Below, piece by piece: positions 1 through 12,200 of a DNA stretch of 24,389 nucleotides. Within the stretch, counting starts at the first letter, position 1. Each line of letters begins with the position of its first letter. Location of the stretch: positions 35,786 through 60,174 of the forward strand of contig VHZZ01006934.1 of assembly GCA_009801015.1 (NCBI GenBank). The letters are read 5' to 3'. Made by a program: the position numbers and the translations under genes. The notes under the pieces were generated by a model. The model searched no databases. It had not been told where the DNA came from and worked only from the letters and a program-made list of their open reading frames with translations. This DNA is from Silene noctiflora (taxonomy: Eukaryota; Streptophyta; Magnoliopsida; Caryophyllales; Caryophyllaceae).

Positions 1-409
1 TTGTTAGAATATCTCGAAATTTGAATGAATTAGAGTTTCCGAGAAAGAGATTGGAGAGAGGCTTATGCTATAAGAAGTGCAAATAATTCAATGAGTTTTT
101 CTTTAAGCAAGAGTTGTTTAGCTAAGCAATTGTTCCAATATTCCTTCATTTTGTTTTTGTTTTTCCCCCCAAATTTTTTTTTTCCTTTTGTTGTAAGGTA
201 TTATTAAATTTTTAAAACAGATTGGTTCAATACCATGGAGATATTACAACTTTGGTCCATAGGTAATTTCTGATGGACTCATCCTTATACTTTTTGTACG
301 GGATATCAAGTACTGTAGGGATGGGGAGAAAATGAAAAAGATTAAAAGATATATATTTTATGAATCGATATGTGGCATCTTGTAGTTAGAATATAATGTC
401 TACAACTCG

Positions 410-650
410 GAAGAGGAGAGGAGGTTGAGGTTGGAGGTTGGAGGAGGAGAGGATGTTGGAGGTTAGAGGAGTACAGAGGAAGAGAGCGAGATTAGAGGAC
501 GAGAAGCAAATTGTACCATTGTTGATAACTTATCTTCCCTTATAACAAGGTGAGAGGAGGAGGAGGAGGAGGAGAAGAAGGAAGTTGAAGGGAGGATGTT
601 ATAGGTTGTAGCATCGTTGATATGAACATTTAACTTCCCTTATAAAGTTG
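410..650. repeat. Purine-rich GGA tract with a duplicated ~40-bp block
   Basis: The + strand from 410 to 598 is dominated by imperfect GAG/GGA runs, including a near-perfect (GGA)n at about 554-574. Embedded in and following it, a block reading TTGTACCATTGTTGATA then CTTCCCTTATAA (511-546) recurs as TTGTAGCATCGTTGATA then CTTCCCTTATAA (606-644). This suggests slippage plus one local duplication of about 95 bp. Confidence 0.6.
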
Positions 651-1416
651 TAATATTGATTGCTGGCTCATTGCTATTTTTTGCTATGTAAAATTATTGG
701 TATATTTTGCTATGTAAAATTATTGTTGACTTTTACCCTTATTTACGAAACGCAGATATGCAAAGATAGGGACAACAAACCTCAGATTTGGGAATATGCA
801 AAGAGTTGGATTCTGTTCTTCTCGCTAACACTTACACGGTAGCTACATTCTCTATTTAGGTTCTGGTCATTCACTTCACGTCTATACGGTAAACGATGGA
901 AAAGAGTTGTTACTCCTTATAGTCCTTAACTGGGTATACAAGTTTACTTGCACTATGTTATTTCTTTATATGCCTTGATGGTTGCCAGAGGATTTTTGTT
1001 TTTGTTTGGCATTGATGCCNGTTCCTGATGTCAATGTAGTCCAACAAAAACGAAAGAAAAAAAGAATCTTCCAGTTATGAAACAAACATCATGTGTAATG
1101 GTAATGAAATCTTTACGAAGGTCATACGTATAGGTTCCGTGGGAAGCAACCACGCAATTCATAAATCATTTCATTTTGTGGTTACCAATGTAATCTGTTT
1201 TATTTTTTAAATAAGCATGGCATATATGNGAATGCACATTTGCAAACATTTTGAAAGTTTACGAATAGCAATACTAGCAATCAGCATGACCCAGAAAATA
1301 TATAGAGATTCCAAAAAATACAAGGCACTTTTCGAACAGCCTACCAAATCACTATACCAACATGAGTATAATGAGAGTTGATTGCATCAATGGTTATATA
1401 TTCCTTTTTTCTATAT

Positions 1417-1481
1417 TGGTCCCCGAGAAATCGGGGGCCCTGTGCGACCGCACGGGCCGCACATGCTAAAAGCCGGCCTTG
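1417..1481 (-). mobile_element. Possible hAT (MYM-type) transposon terminus remnant
   Basis: A GC-rich island in AT-rich DNA. Read on the minus strand it begins CAAGGCCGGCTTTTAGCA and continues with GCGGTCGCACAGGGCCCCCG. This resembles the CAGGGCCGGC...GGGCCCC ends of plant hAT elements with ZMYM1-like transposases, as I remember them. No partner end, target duplication or transposase was found, so it is a fragment at most. Confidence 0.35.
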
Positions 1482-2170
1482 CACACCCTGCTCGATCATT
1501 CATATGTGCATTAACGGAAAAAGTGATAAACATCCGAATTCTTCTGGCTTAATATATTGCTATACTTCGATCAGTAGGTAATTTATACACCACAAAAAGG
1601 CATATATAGGAAACTATTGATTTAAATATCTTTGATATCGTATCCCAAGATTCTTACATTGCTATTGAACAAAAAAGCTATTTCTAAAATGTACATTTAG
1701 CTAAAATTATTCAATTTTACATAGTTTTAAATAACTCGTGGTTAANTTCATGCTTTGCCAAAATTCTTGTAAAATTTAGCTAAGCATATGAACTATTACA
1801 AACTTAATTTTTTATCTCAAAGTGGAATTGGGGACCTATAGTTTGATATTGAATTAGACTTAAGTTTTTTCGAGTCATGATACCAATTTTGGGTTTTCAT
1901 TTGTTTTTACTCCGATTACATCACTCAAAAGAGGAACCTTAGGTCTCTAATGGTACAACCTTGATAAACGTGGATCCATTTACTCATAGATAAAGATTTA
2001 TATTGTATAACCCGAATGAAATTTTGATAATGATTCAGACCCCAAGATTGAGTTTGTACCCTTAATAAAAACGGTTGTAAAGAAACAATTTGGTTTCAAT
2101 TGCATGTACTTTTTGCAGTGACTTCGTGATCTCGTCAAGCTCAAGGAATTAAATTACGTTGGTATAAATA

Positions 2171-3114
2171 TCTTGGGATAAGGCGCGCGAAGCGCCATAC
2201 AACAACTATAAGCTAAAATAAATAAAAAGTAACCATCGAACTTGCGCACTGTAAAACAACAATCAAATAATATGCATACACCCAAAAATGCCCTTCAGCT
2301 CCAATGACCATTGACAACAACATGGGCAACCAAAGCAACAAACCTAATAATCAACCATAATGATCCACGAGGAAACCGCACTCATGCATGAATCAATATT
2401 ATTCCAAATAAACGAGTCACAATATCTTGGGGTTCGCGCGCGTTAGTAGAATAAAATATATCATGACTATAGTATGGGCCAAACTACACGAGACAAATCA
2501 GCAACAAAACTACACGTCACACTAATGCGTGTATCAATAAGTTTAGCTAGGTTGAGCTCCTACTGCTTCAAAATTCATGCATACTAACAAAGACTAGAGG
2601 ATAAAACTGACATGGCATTGATGACCTTTGAAGATGTGATACACATTGAAACGTAACCATACTAATGACTATATAGTACGTAGTAGAAAATATAAGAATA
2701 TGAGAAGTTCACATTGAGAAAGGTTGAAATTGGATTTTTGAATGTAGTTAAGTGTATCTCGAATTACACGGAAATTAGAATCCTTCTTATCACAAATATT
2801 TATGTAAGACGGTTTTACTCAATTTTATCGTTAAAGAAAGTCTTTTAATAACCACTTTATCCATTATTAGGGATTTAGGGTTGTGTTTGAATATTTAAAT
2901 ATGTCTAGATTAACCAATAAAGGGAGAAGATAAATTAATCCGGAGACTAATTTAAATTAAATTACAAAGTCAATTGTAGTTATTTTCAAAATAATTAGTT
3001 ACTTTACGACCAAAAATTTACTTTTTCATATGCAAGAATAATTTACATTTTTACGAGTTTGGTTAAAAACAAAATACAATTTAGTAGTGTGCGTTGTACG
3101 GACATGAAATCTAG
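2171..3114 (+). mobile_element. Putative non-autonomous Helitron upstream of TOZ
   Basis: The right end, GTGCGTTGTACGGACATGAAATCTAG followed by T in two parts (weak hairpin GTGC/GTAC, then CTAG at 3111-3114), resembles plant Helitron 3' termini. A plausible left end is A|TCTTGGGATA at 2171, followed by a hairpin-capable GGCGCGCGAAGCGCC (2183-2197 region). A second copy of the left end, A|TCTTGGGGTTCGCGCGCG, begins at 2425, so the true start may be there. There is no coding capacity. The pairing of ends is inferred; the 3' end is the better supported. Confidence 0.35.
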
Positions 3115-3184
3115 TTCAAAAGATGTAGCAAGTATCATTTGGTCATTTTAGGTGGAAAACACCCTCCGCAAACTCCCAAACCTG

Positions 3185-3222
3185 AAACCCTACAAAGCCC
3201 CACAGCCTTCACAAAACCCTAA
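3185..3222 (+). promoter_or_regulatory. Two telo-box motifs just before the TOZ start codon
   Basis: AAACCCTA lies at 3185-3192 and AAACCCTAA at 3214-3222, the second only two bases before the ATG at 3225. Telo-boxes are known near the transcription start of plant ribosomal-protein and ribosome-biogenesis genes, which fits the product. They are probably in the 5' leader or at the start site. The usual partner, a site II motif (TGGGCC/T), is not seen close by; one TGGGCC at 2475-2480 is about 750 bp upstream and probably irrelevant. No clear TATA box was found. Confidence 0.6.
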
Positions 3223-3224
3223 CA

Positions 3225-6200
3225 ATGGCGGCCATTACTCTACCATTGAAGAAAAGCTACAGATGCACTCAATCCCTTCAGCAATTCTTCACTGGTGGTC
3301 CCTTCGCAGTCTCCTCTGATGGCACCTTCATAGCTTGCGCCTGCAACGACACCATTAAAATCGTCGATTCCTCTAATGCTTCTATCAAAGCCACCCTCGA
3401 AGGGGATTCCGAAGCCGTTACCGCTCTCGCTATTTCTCCTGATGATGCTTTCCTTTTCTCTGCTAGTCATAGTCGTCAAATTAGGGTTTGGGACCTTAAT
3501 TCGCTCAAGTGTGTTCGCTCTTGGAAGGTATGTAAGACCGTCTGACACAAGAATTAGTGTTGTAAGTTTATTTAGCGGTGCGTTATTTGGATTTTGTTTA
3601 GTTTGATATGAAGTTGGAGCTCATATACAAATTCGCAAGTATTGCAATTGACAAGTTTTTGTAGAATTTGATTACGGAGATTTGTTTTTGATTATATAAT
3701 TTATCATTCTAAATTTTGGGGGTTTTGCGGTTTGCTTTCGGTTAGTTGTCAGTTGTGAATCGCGTGTATTGGTTAAGACAGGGACAGGCTGATTAAACTG
3801 ACATTTTTCGAGTATATCAACATTTGAACAGTGTATCGGATAGAGTTATTAGTTGTGATTTTTTTGTAGCTGGTAAAAATAGGCTGATTAAACTGACATT
3901 TTTCGAGTGCATGAACATTTGAATAGCGTATCCGATAGAGTTATTAGTTGTGATTCGTTTGTTGCTGGTAAAAGATAGGCTGATTAAACTGACATTTTTC
4001 GAGTGTATGAACATTTGAANAGTGTATCCGATAGAGTTATTAGTTGTGATTCGTTTGTAGCTGGTAAAAGATAGGCTGATTAAACTGACATTTTTCGAGT
4101 ATATGCACATTTGAACTGTGTATCCGATAGAGTTATTAGTCGTGATTCGTTGGTAGCTGGTTGAAGATAGGCTGATTAAACTGACTTTTTTGAGTGTATG
4201 AAATTTTGGAACGATGAATCCAATAGAGCTATCAGTTGCGAATCATAACTCAAAAGTAATCGGTAAGATATATAAGTTGATCAAAATGACATTTTTCGAT
4301 TGTGTGAACATCTTAACAGTGGGTCCGATAGAGTTATTAGTTGTGAAATGTGAATCGTATGTAGTTAGGTAAATTCAAGCTTATTAAACTGACTGTTGTG
4401 AGTGTATGAACATTTTGACTCTGAATTTCTTGCTTTTAATGAATTATAATCTTTTCATTTGTTCGCATATCATTAACGAAGGTTTTATTTTGAAATTTAG
4501 TTGCTTGGTTTATATTGTTCAGGGACATGATGATGGTCCAGTGTTGGCAATGGCATGTGATGCGTCGGGTGGTTTGCTTGCCACTGGTGGAACTGACCGG
4601 AAAGTGCGTGTATGGGATGTAGACGGTGGATTTTGCACACATTATTTCAAGGGGCATAAAGGGATTGTTCATTGCATCGTATTCCATCCTGATCCCAGTA
4701 ACCTCATTGTAAATCACTAATTTTGTCAATTCTGCAATGATGTGCTCGTTTTGTCACTGCATTTTTTTTTTGACGTATCATTATATAAATTCTGTAACAT
4801 TGCTTGGTATTCTATAGATTTTCTCGGGAAGTGATGAAGGTAGTGTCCGGGCCTGGGATCTTGTAACTAAAAAGTGTGCTGCTACAATGGAGAATCACAA
4901 CTCTGCAGTGGTCTCATTAGCATTTTCAGAAGATAAAAAGTTCCTGCTCACTGCTGGTAGAGATAAGGCATGCTTTTTCCCCTGAATTTCGTAATTTTGC
5001 AGCTTGTTTATATTGACTTTGAGAATCTATCAGTTACTTTTGTGTTAATTTGATGTTATTGTGTAATTAAAGTCCAGCATTCCATTCTCCTATCTTTTAT
5101 TCTTCTTATAGATAAGATTGCTCATGATAGCCTGCGAGCTTAATCATTTCGCGATACTTTTGCGAATGGGTGTCACCTTTGATGTCTTTTTGTACATGTA
5201 GGAATCACCCCTTGGTGCGTTTAGTGTTTAGGAGACAAGTTATTAGGTTTCTAGGGAAGAAGCTTGGAAGTGCAATATATACAAGAGAGACAAAAAAGTT
5301 AACTGGTACTGGGGCTCATTCTGGTGTTTGAGATATGTGTACTCATTGAACAACTTCATGGGCTGTGTCATTTCTTTTGTTGCTTTTAAGAAATGATATA
5401 ACAATTGCTTCCACAACTCAGTAGGCATCAGAGGCTAATGATGAAAAAAGATACTCTCAAATCTCAGTTGCATTAATTAATGTAACTTTGAAGACATTCT
5501 TCACGGCTTCACGCAATCGTAGCAGTATCGTCTTAGGCTACGAACAACAACATCAGAGCCTTGTTCCCAAAATGGTTTGGGGTCGGCTGTCATGAATCAT
5601 CCTTTAGAACCGTCCATGGGTGAACGCACACCTCAAAATGCGAAAATATAAAAAAGGAACAGTGAAAAACAAAAGGGGAGTGAAACATAATACAAAAGCC
5701 AAGGTAGCCTTATAGGTTTTAAAATCGAAGTCCGTATTTCCTTTATAAGAACTTAGAATTTAAATTGAGATTAAAGATTAAAAAGATTTTGAAAACCGAA
5801 GTAAAACTTAAGGGTCCGGAATACCTTAAAGGTGAAACAAGTATTAATATATAAAAAGTTGTTGGTAAAAACGTGTAATAAATCCGAAAAGAGCAAATAA
5901 ATTTTTAAAAATTTGAATAAAAACATTAAATATTTCAAATAACATCAAAAACTAAAAATCCACATGTATCATTTCCCTCCATTGTGCCCTCTACGTCACC
6001 ATTCCCGCGTCAAGCCCGAGAAATCTCATATCGTGCTTTGTGACACTCAACAATGTCTGTTTTGGTCTCCCTCTACTCTTAGCAACCTTTTCTATTCCCC
6101 AAAGTCTCCAGCCTAACTGTTGCGTCCATAGGTCTCCTTCTCACATGACCAAACCATCTTAGTCGATTTTCCATCGTCTTAGGCTACGAAGATGCCATAA

Positions 6201-9200
6201 AATAACTTGTCGTCCCTGTATCCAAAATTTATATGCCTTTTGAAATTATGCTTTAACAAGTGCACATCAACTAAAATTGGTAAATTAGGATTTTGTTCGG
6301 TTGACTTATAGGATGAGGTAGCTGCAATTTAATGATAGGTCAACCAAAAACCGTCTTATCTGTATTTTCAGTGGTGAGGTTGCATACATCATATCCCTCT
6401 ACCCCGCCATCAGCAGGAGCCTTAGAGGCACGCCAATGCTGTTGTTCTTCTGGTATATCTATGGGTTGCCTTGCCATTACAAAAGTAATATTTGGGCGGA
6501 TTAACACTCTATCAACCTGTTCAAATATATTTGAATGCCTACCCATCATTCATTTTGTTTCTGTCCTCTGTAAACCTAATAAAGCTATTGAAAAACAAAT
6601 GGTGGTTTAACTTATTTATGGTAGAAATATAGAAAGGCGTTTCATGATATGTTATAATCCACTCTCTCCCTGCATCATATCTTCCATCTTGTGGAGACAG
6701 CTTATTTTCTGGCATTCTATTTCTCATACTTCCTCTCACTGCATTATATCTGAGACATGGCTGTCGTTTCTCGATGTGTCCTATGTGTGATCTTGGTGTG
6801 CTTGTCTCGCTATCTTGTAGCCGGCGTTACAGTTTTTTTGTCATTTCAGTTCTACCTTTGTTTAAATTCACGTTTTCAATCTAACTCTTACAATTGGTGC
6901 TAAATTCATATTTCAATTTTCAATTTTCTTTCAGGTGGTCAATGTGTGGGACCTTATTAGCTATGCTTCCGTGACTACAATACCAACACACGAAGTTCTT
7001 GTGGCTGTTTGTGTTATTCATTCTGGAACTCCATTTTATGACAGTTTTCTCTTAGACAAGCCTGGGAAGAGTAAAAATATGGAAGAAGTGTATTTCTTAA
7101 CTGGCGGTGAACGTGGGATTGTTCGTATATGGAAATGGAACTCTGGGCGGTAAATTTCCGAACTTAAATTTTGATATCTTCATTTATGTCTTAAGCATGC
7201 AATAATCGTTCATGCTTAATGGTAATGCTTCTCTTGTTGTGTTATATTACATTCTCTGATCCAGTTTGCTTGTTATGTAAGATTTCTGCACAGTTATTAT
7301 AGTGTGAAATCAGTGTTCATGGTATCCTTTACTTTGGTTGTTGGAAAGGTAAATGCATTCAGTTGCAGATAATTTCTCTGCAAGTGTATGATGAGAAATT
7401 GAGAAACATTTTTTTTAGATCAAAAGCAATTCTATAGATTGACAAGTATTGCTGAATCAGGGTTGCATTTATATCACTATTGTTATTGCAACTGATAATA
7501 CTAAAGCTATCGCCGGCTTCAAATAATATTTTTCTACCACTCATTCCGTTTCTACTACAGTGCAGTTTGTTTATTTGAGCAGAAGACTTCAGATGTAGCT
7601 TTTAGCTCGGACAAGGATGACCAGAGAAGAGGCTTCATTGCGGTACACATGCTGCCATCTGATCAGGGTTTGTTGTGCGTTACTGCTGACCAGCAGTTTC
7701 TTTTTTACTCACCCTTGAAGCATTCTGAGGAAGTTCTAGATTTGGGCCTTACTAAGCGACTCATTGGATACAATGAAGAAATTGTAGATATGAAGTTTTT
7801 AGGTGAAGATGAAAACTTTCTTGCTGTTGCCACTAATCTTGAACAGGTATTCTGCCTTCCAAGTCAGTTTATATGGCTGCCTCATATTAATAGATACATT
7901 TTCATGGGATCTCATGTAATGCTAGGTATACTGAGATTCGTTTATGTGCAGGTGCAAGTTTATGACCTTGCGTCAATGTCATGTTCGTATGTACTTGCTG
8001 GGCATTCAGAAACAATTTTAAGTCTTGACACCTGCATTGGAAGTTCGGGAAGGACATATATTGTGACTGGAAGCAAGGACAATAGTGTAAGTTATGGTCC
8101 TTGTATATCTATCTATTACCATTTGTCAGGAACAAGTAAAGCCAGCAAGCCGCTGTGTTGTTAATTCTGAACCCTTGAGGGAGAATTCATATCTTTGATA
8201 TCGAAACTGACATATTTCACTATTCATTATATTCTTCCTTGAGGGTTTTGTAATTATGAATTTTGAGCCCTAAACAAGGTTATTTTCATATACGTGACTC
8301 TAGAAACCTACTATAGTTTGAGTGGATTAATAGCCACAATCTTCTATTTATGATCTTCACCTAACTTTTTTTTTTTTTGTTTATGACATCTTTGTTTCTT
8401 TGTTCCAGGTCAGATTATGGGATACAGAAACCAAAATGTGTTTAGGGGTTGGTGTTGGTCACCTGGATTCTGTTGGAGCTGTTGCTTTTTCAAAGAAACA
8501 ACGGAACTTTTTTGTCAGTGGTAGTAGGTGGGGTGTCTTAAATGTTTATTTCTCTTTCCATCTCCTTCCTCATACGGAAGAAATTACCCACTTACTGTTT
8601 ATTGACTCTCTACATTCTTGCCTCTAGAATCAATTATGAGTTATCTACGTCTGTGTCATAAATATTGCTTTTGTTGACGAAGATGTGAAATGTGTAGCTC
8701 CCAAAGAGTTACTTCTCTGGATTCTTATTATGTTGATTGCTTTTCGGATGGTTTGGAGCCATTTGGTGGATCAAATGACCGTGCACCAAAGTTTTGATGT
8801 AGGGGATTTGATAATTATATTGGTGAGGGGTAGAAGAAATAGAGTGAAACTAGTGTAGACTATGAACTTTGCAATCTCGGAGTCCAACTCAGATCAAATG
8901 ACAGTGCACTAAAGCTGTGATGGAGGTGCTTTGATGTTTATTTGGAATTTTGGGGAGGGGAGGAAGATAAAGGGTGAAAAAGTGCGGACTGTGAACTATG
9001 CAAATCTTTTATCTCCAACTCTGATCCACCATCTTATCTTTTCTTGCCTAAGGGATAAGGCATCCTTCTTATTAGATACTCAGTGTTACTATGAACTGTT
9101 TGCAACTTCCTGGAAATGATAATTTTCCCTCTTTGGATTTTGGCATCTCCACATCCCTTTGGCTGCCGACAGTCGTGAAATGCCTGTAACAATCTTGTGA

Positions 9201-12200
9201 TGTGTGATTAGAAATATTTGCTCTCTTGTGTGTGTGTGCTCCTGTCTATGTTTGTGACACTTTGTTTGTTAGTGTTTTACCACCATGCTTCAATGCATTA
9301 ATTGGGAAATGCTACTCTTCCAGCCTACCCACTCTAGATGTTAGTTATAATCTCCATTAGGATTGTTCACATTGATTAAGAAACAGTGTTACGCAGCCAT
9401 ATCACTAGACTGGGAATGAGTTTCAGTTAATGCAAGGAGTGGACCTAACGTAGGACCCTGACTTGCTTGAAAAAGATAAGATAAGATATTATCATATCAT
9501 TAATAGGGGTAAATCTGGAAGCACAGGTGGAAGCCCGTATAAAACAACGTTAAATTGATTATGAACCCCCCTGAAATGACTTACATTTAAAAATGGAGCA
9601 TGGAGCTAACCTATAGACAGACTTGCTGCTTGACAGCTAAAGATGCTGGTATTTGGGCTGCAGTTCTAGACTTGTTTCAAAATATTGTTGTATAGACATT
9701 AAATGTTAAGGAGACTGTTCGTGGGTTGCTAACTTAATACTGCAAGATCTGGGGAATTCGGATTGTAATCTATGGAAGTTTTGAGTGATTCTAATCTTTG
9801 AATTACTAATGCCATATGCTTTCCAATTTTGATTTCACACTAATAAGTAATACGTATTCTTTGTGCAGCGACCATACACTCAAGGTGTGGAGCTTTGAAG
9901 GTCTTATCGGAAATTCTGACAAGCCTGACAGTCTTAAAGTAAAGGGTGCTGTTGGGGCCCATAATAAGGATATTAACTCTGTTGCTGTTTCACCAGATGA
10001 CAGTCTAGTTTGTAGTGGCTCACAGGTTGGTTGTTTTTAGTACTTCATTGTCTGAGCTTCGTTTTCCTATTGTCTTCAAAATGACACCTTGCTTATGGCA
10101 AAATTAGCTGAGAATATAAAATTACAGGAGAGCTCTTTGTCTTGTTAATCACATATTGTATCTAGAGGTGGCAATCGGGACAGTCGGGTCGGGTTTGGGT
10201 TGGGTCGGGTTGTTATCCGGTCGGGTCATTTCTGGTCAAATGATGGGTCGGGTTTGTGGCCGGGTCATTATCAGGTCATTATCGGGTCCTGGTTACTTTA
10301 TTACATTACTTCAATTTTTGACCATTAAATTTAGTTTTTAATCATTATTTGGTTTTGTTACTTCATTATTAAGACAACCGTATCAATCTAAACGCTAAAT
10401 CACATTCATTTTGATATTAAGCTTAATAATTGTCCGGTCATCAATTTAATTGGGTCAAAATCGGGTCGGGTCTGGTTCGGGTTTGGATCACTAATTATCG
10501 TGTTGAGTTACGGGTCGCCATCAGGTCGGTCTTGGTTTGCAAAATTCTCGGGTTTTGTTGGGTCGGGTTTTGTCAGGTTCGGGCCGGGTTTGCCAGGTCT
10601 AATTGTATCTGAGATTTCTTGTAGAGTTCCTTAGATATATATGGAGATCTTCCATATCTTGTTATCTGTGGAGTTTTCCATATCTTGTCCATCTCCATGA
10701 CTCCATCTCCATCTGCTATTAGTGACAAAAACTTATCGATGTGGTCATACATGTAAGACCAACCCATGGTTACCAAATTCGCTCGGTACCCTACGAATCA
10801 CGAATTGTTAAAAGCGAATTCTATTATGTTGCTTACTGAAAATACATATAACACATTCTATAAGAGCGAATCGCGAATTTGTAAGGACGTATTCATAGCG
10901 AATTCGGTAACCATGGACCAACCCATTACCCCTAAAGTTAAACGAGGATGAGACAAATTGCTTTCACTGGAGCTCTGATGCTTAAATGTGTGCTAGGTTG
11001 TGAGATCTGTATGTTTGGTGGAGCTTTTTTTTCGATTTGAAAGTTTTTTGTGCATCTCTGACTTGTTAGCTGTATATTTAACATGAACAGGATCGGACTG
11101 CCCGTCTGTTCAAGCTTCCTGAACTTGTGGAGGTAGCGGCACTGGTGGGACACAAACGGGGAATTTGGTTTGTCGAGTTTTCTCCTGTTGACCCTTGTGT
11201 TTTGACGGCATCTGCCGACAAAACAATAAAATTATGGTCAGTGCGTGATCATTCCTGCTTAAAAACATTTGAAGGCCATACATCTGGTGTACTTAGAGCT
11301 TCCTTTATTACCCGTGGGACTCAGCTTGTATCAACTGGTCAGTAGGCATTCTGTACTCTGATTTGTGCTGTTTGTACTGGAATAATAAGATGCATCTTCC
11401 CTGACCTTCCAGGTGGCGACGGTGTTCTGAAGCTATGGAGCGTAAAATCTAGTGAATGCATTGCCAGTTATGATCAGCATGAGGACAAGGTGCATTTTGC
11501 ATTTTGACATTTCCTTCCGTAACCTGTTATTTCTTGTGAAATTCTGGCTATTTTGTGGAAATTTAAGAATTTTTTTAATTATTTTACCTCGAACCTTTCA
11601 CGATATATAGTACTCAACTACTCTATATATCCTTGATTTAACTTTTCAATTTCTTGTGCACGTGAAGTGAGGAGCACTCTAACAGTTCCTGAAACATCTG
11701 TTTTTGCTAGTTAAATAATTTTGCTTCAATGTCGAACTGTAGATATGGGCCTTGGCAATTGGAAGAAAAACAGAAATGCTAGCTACTGGAGGCAGTGATG
11801 CTGTTATAAATCTATGGAATGATTCCACCGCTGTTGAAAAGGAAGAGGCATTCCGTAAAGAGGTGGATGAAAGTCTAATTGACTTTGCTTTTTGTGATAT
11901 GGATGTGGTAGTTTGTTACTTTAGGGGGGGTAGTCGTTGTTTGGCTTATTTTGCGCGGTCTCTTCGATCTTGCCTTGTTTTACTTGTACTGGCAGCTCAC
12001 TTTTGTCTTGTTTTAGGAAGAAGGGGTTTTGCGAGGACAAGATCTTGAAAATGCTATTGTGGATGCGGATTATGCCAAAGCTATCCTGCTTGCCTTTGAG
12101 CTTAAAAAACCTCACAAGCTCTTCGAACTACTGTCAGAATTGTACAGGTAATACTCAAGTATGGCTCTAGCCCTTCGTCTTAGTGGTGGCTTTTATTTGA

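Larger units (their letters stand above)
1..3184. other. Upstream flank of TOZ, no gene recognised
   Basis: AT-rich DNA with only short, composition-driven open frames; none resembles a protein family. Identifiable content is the purine tract (410-600), the hAT-terminus-like piece (1417-1481) and the putative Helitron (2171-3114), listed separately. The remainder (1-400, 650-1400, 1490-2160) shows nothing I can name. Confidence 0.6.
4968..6934 (+). other. TOZ intron 3, a GC-AG intron, the longest of the gene (1967 bp)
   Basis: Exon 3 ends ...GGTAGAGATAAG and the next bases are gcatgc, so the donor is GC. The acceptor is ttctttcag at 6934. Joining here gives GRDK|VVNVWDL, exactly the family sequence, in phase 0. 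The only nearby GT (gtagag, 4957) would remove conserved residues and break the frame. The intron holds a truncated LINE (5545-6172) and a SINE-like 3' part (about 6334-6450). The remaining roughly 1.2 kb shows nothing else I can identify. Confidence 0.85.

Noticed and set aside
3240-3606. Overlapping frames on both strands over TOZ exon 1
   Set aside because: Shadows of the conserved WD40-coding frame, with no family resemblance.
3817-4110. 97-residue minus-strand open frame with internal repeats
   Set aside because: It is the intron-1 tandem array read backwards; the 96-bp period keeps the frame open, and one codon contains an N.
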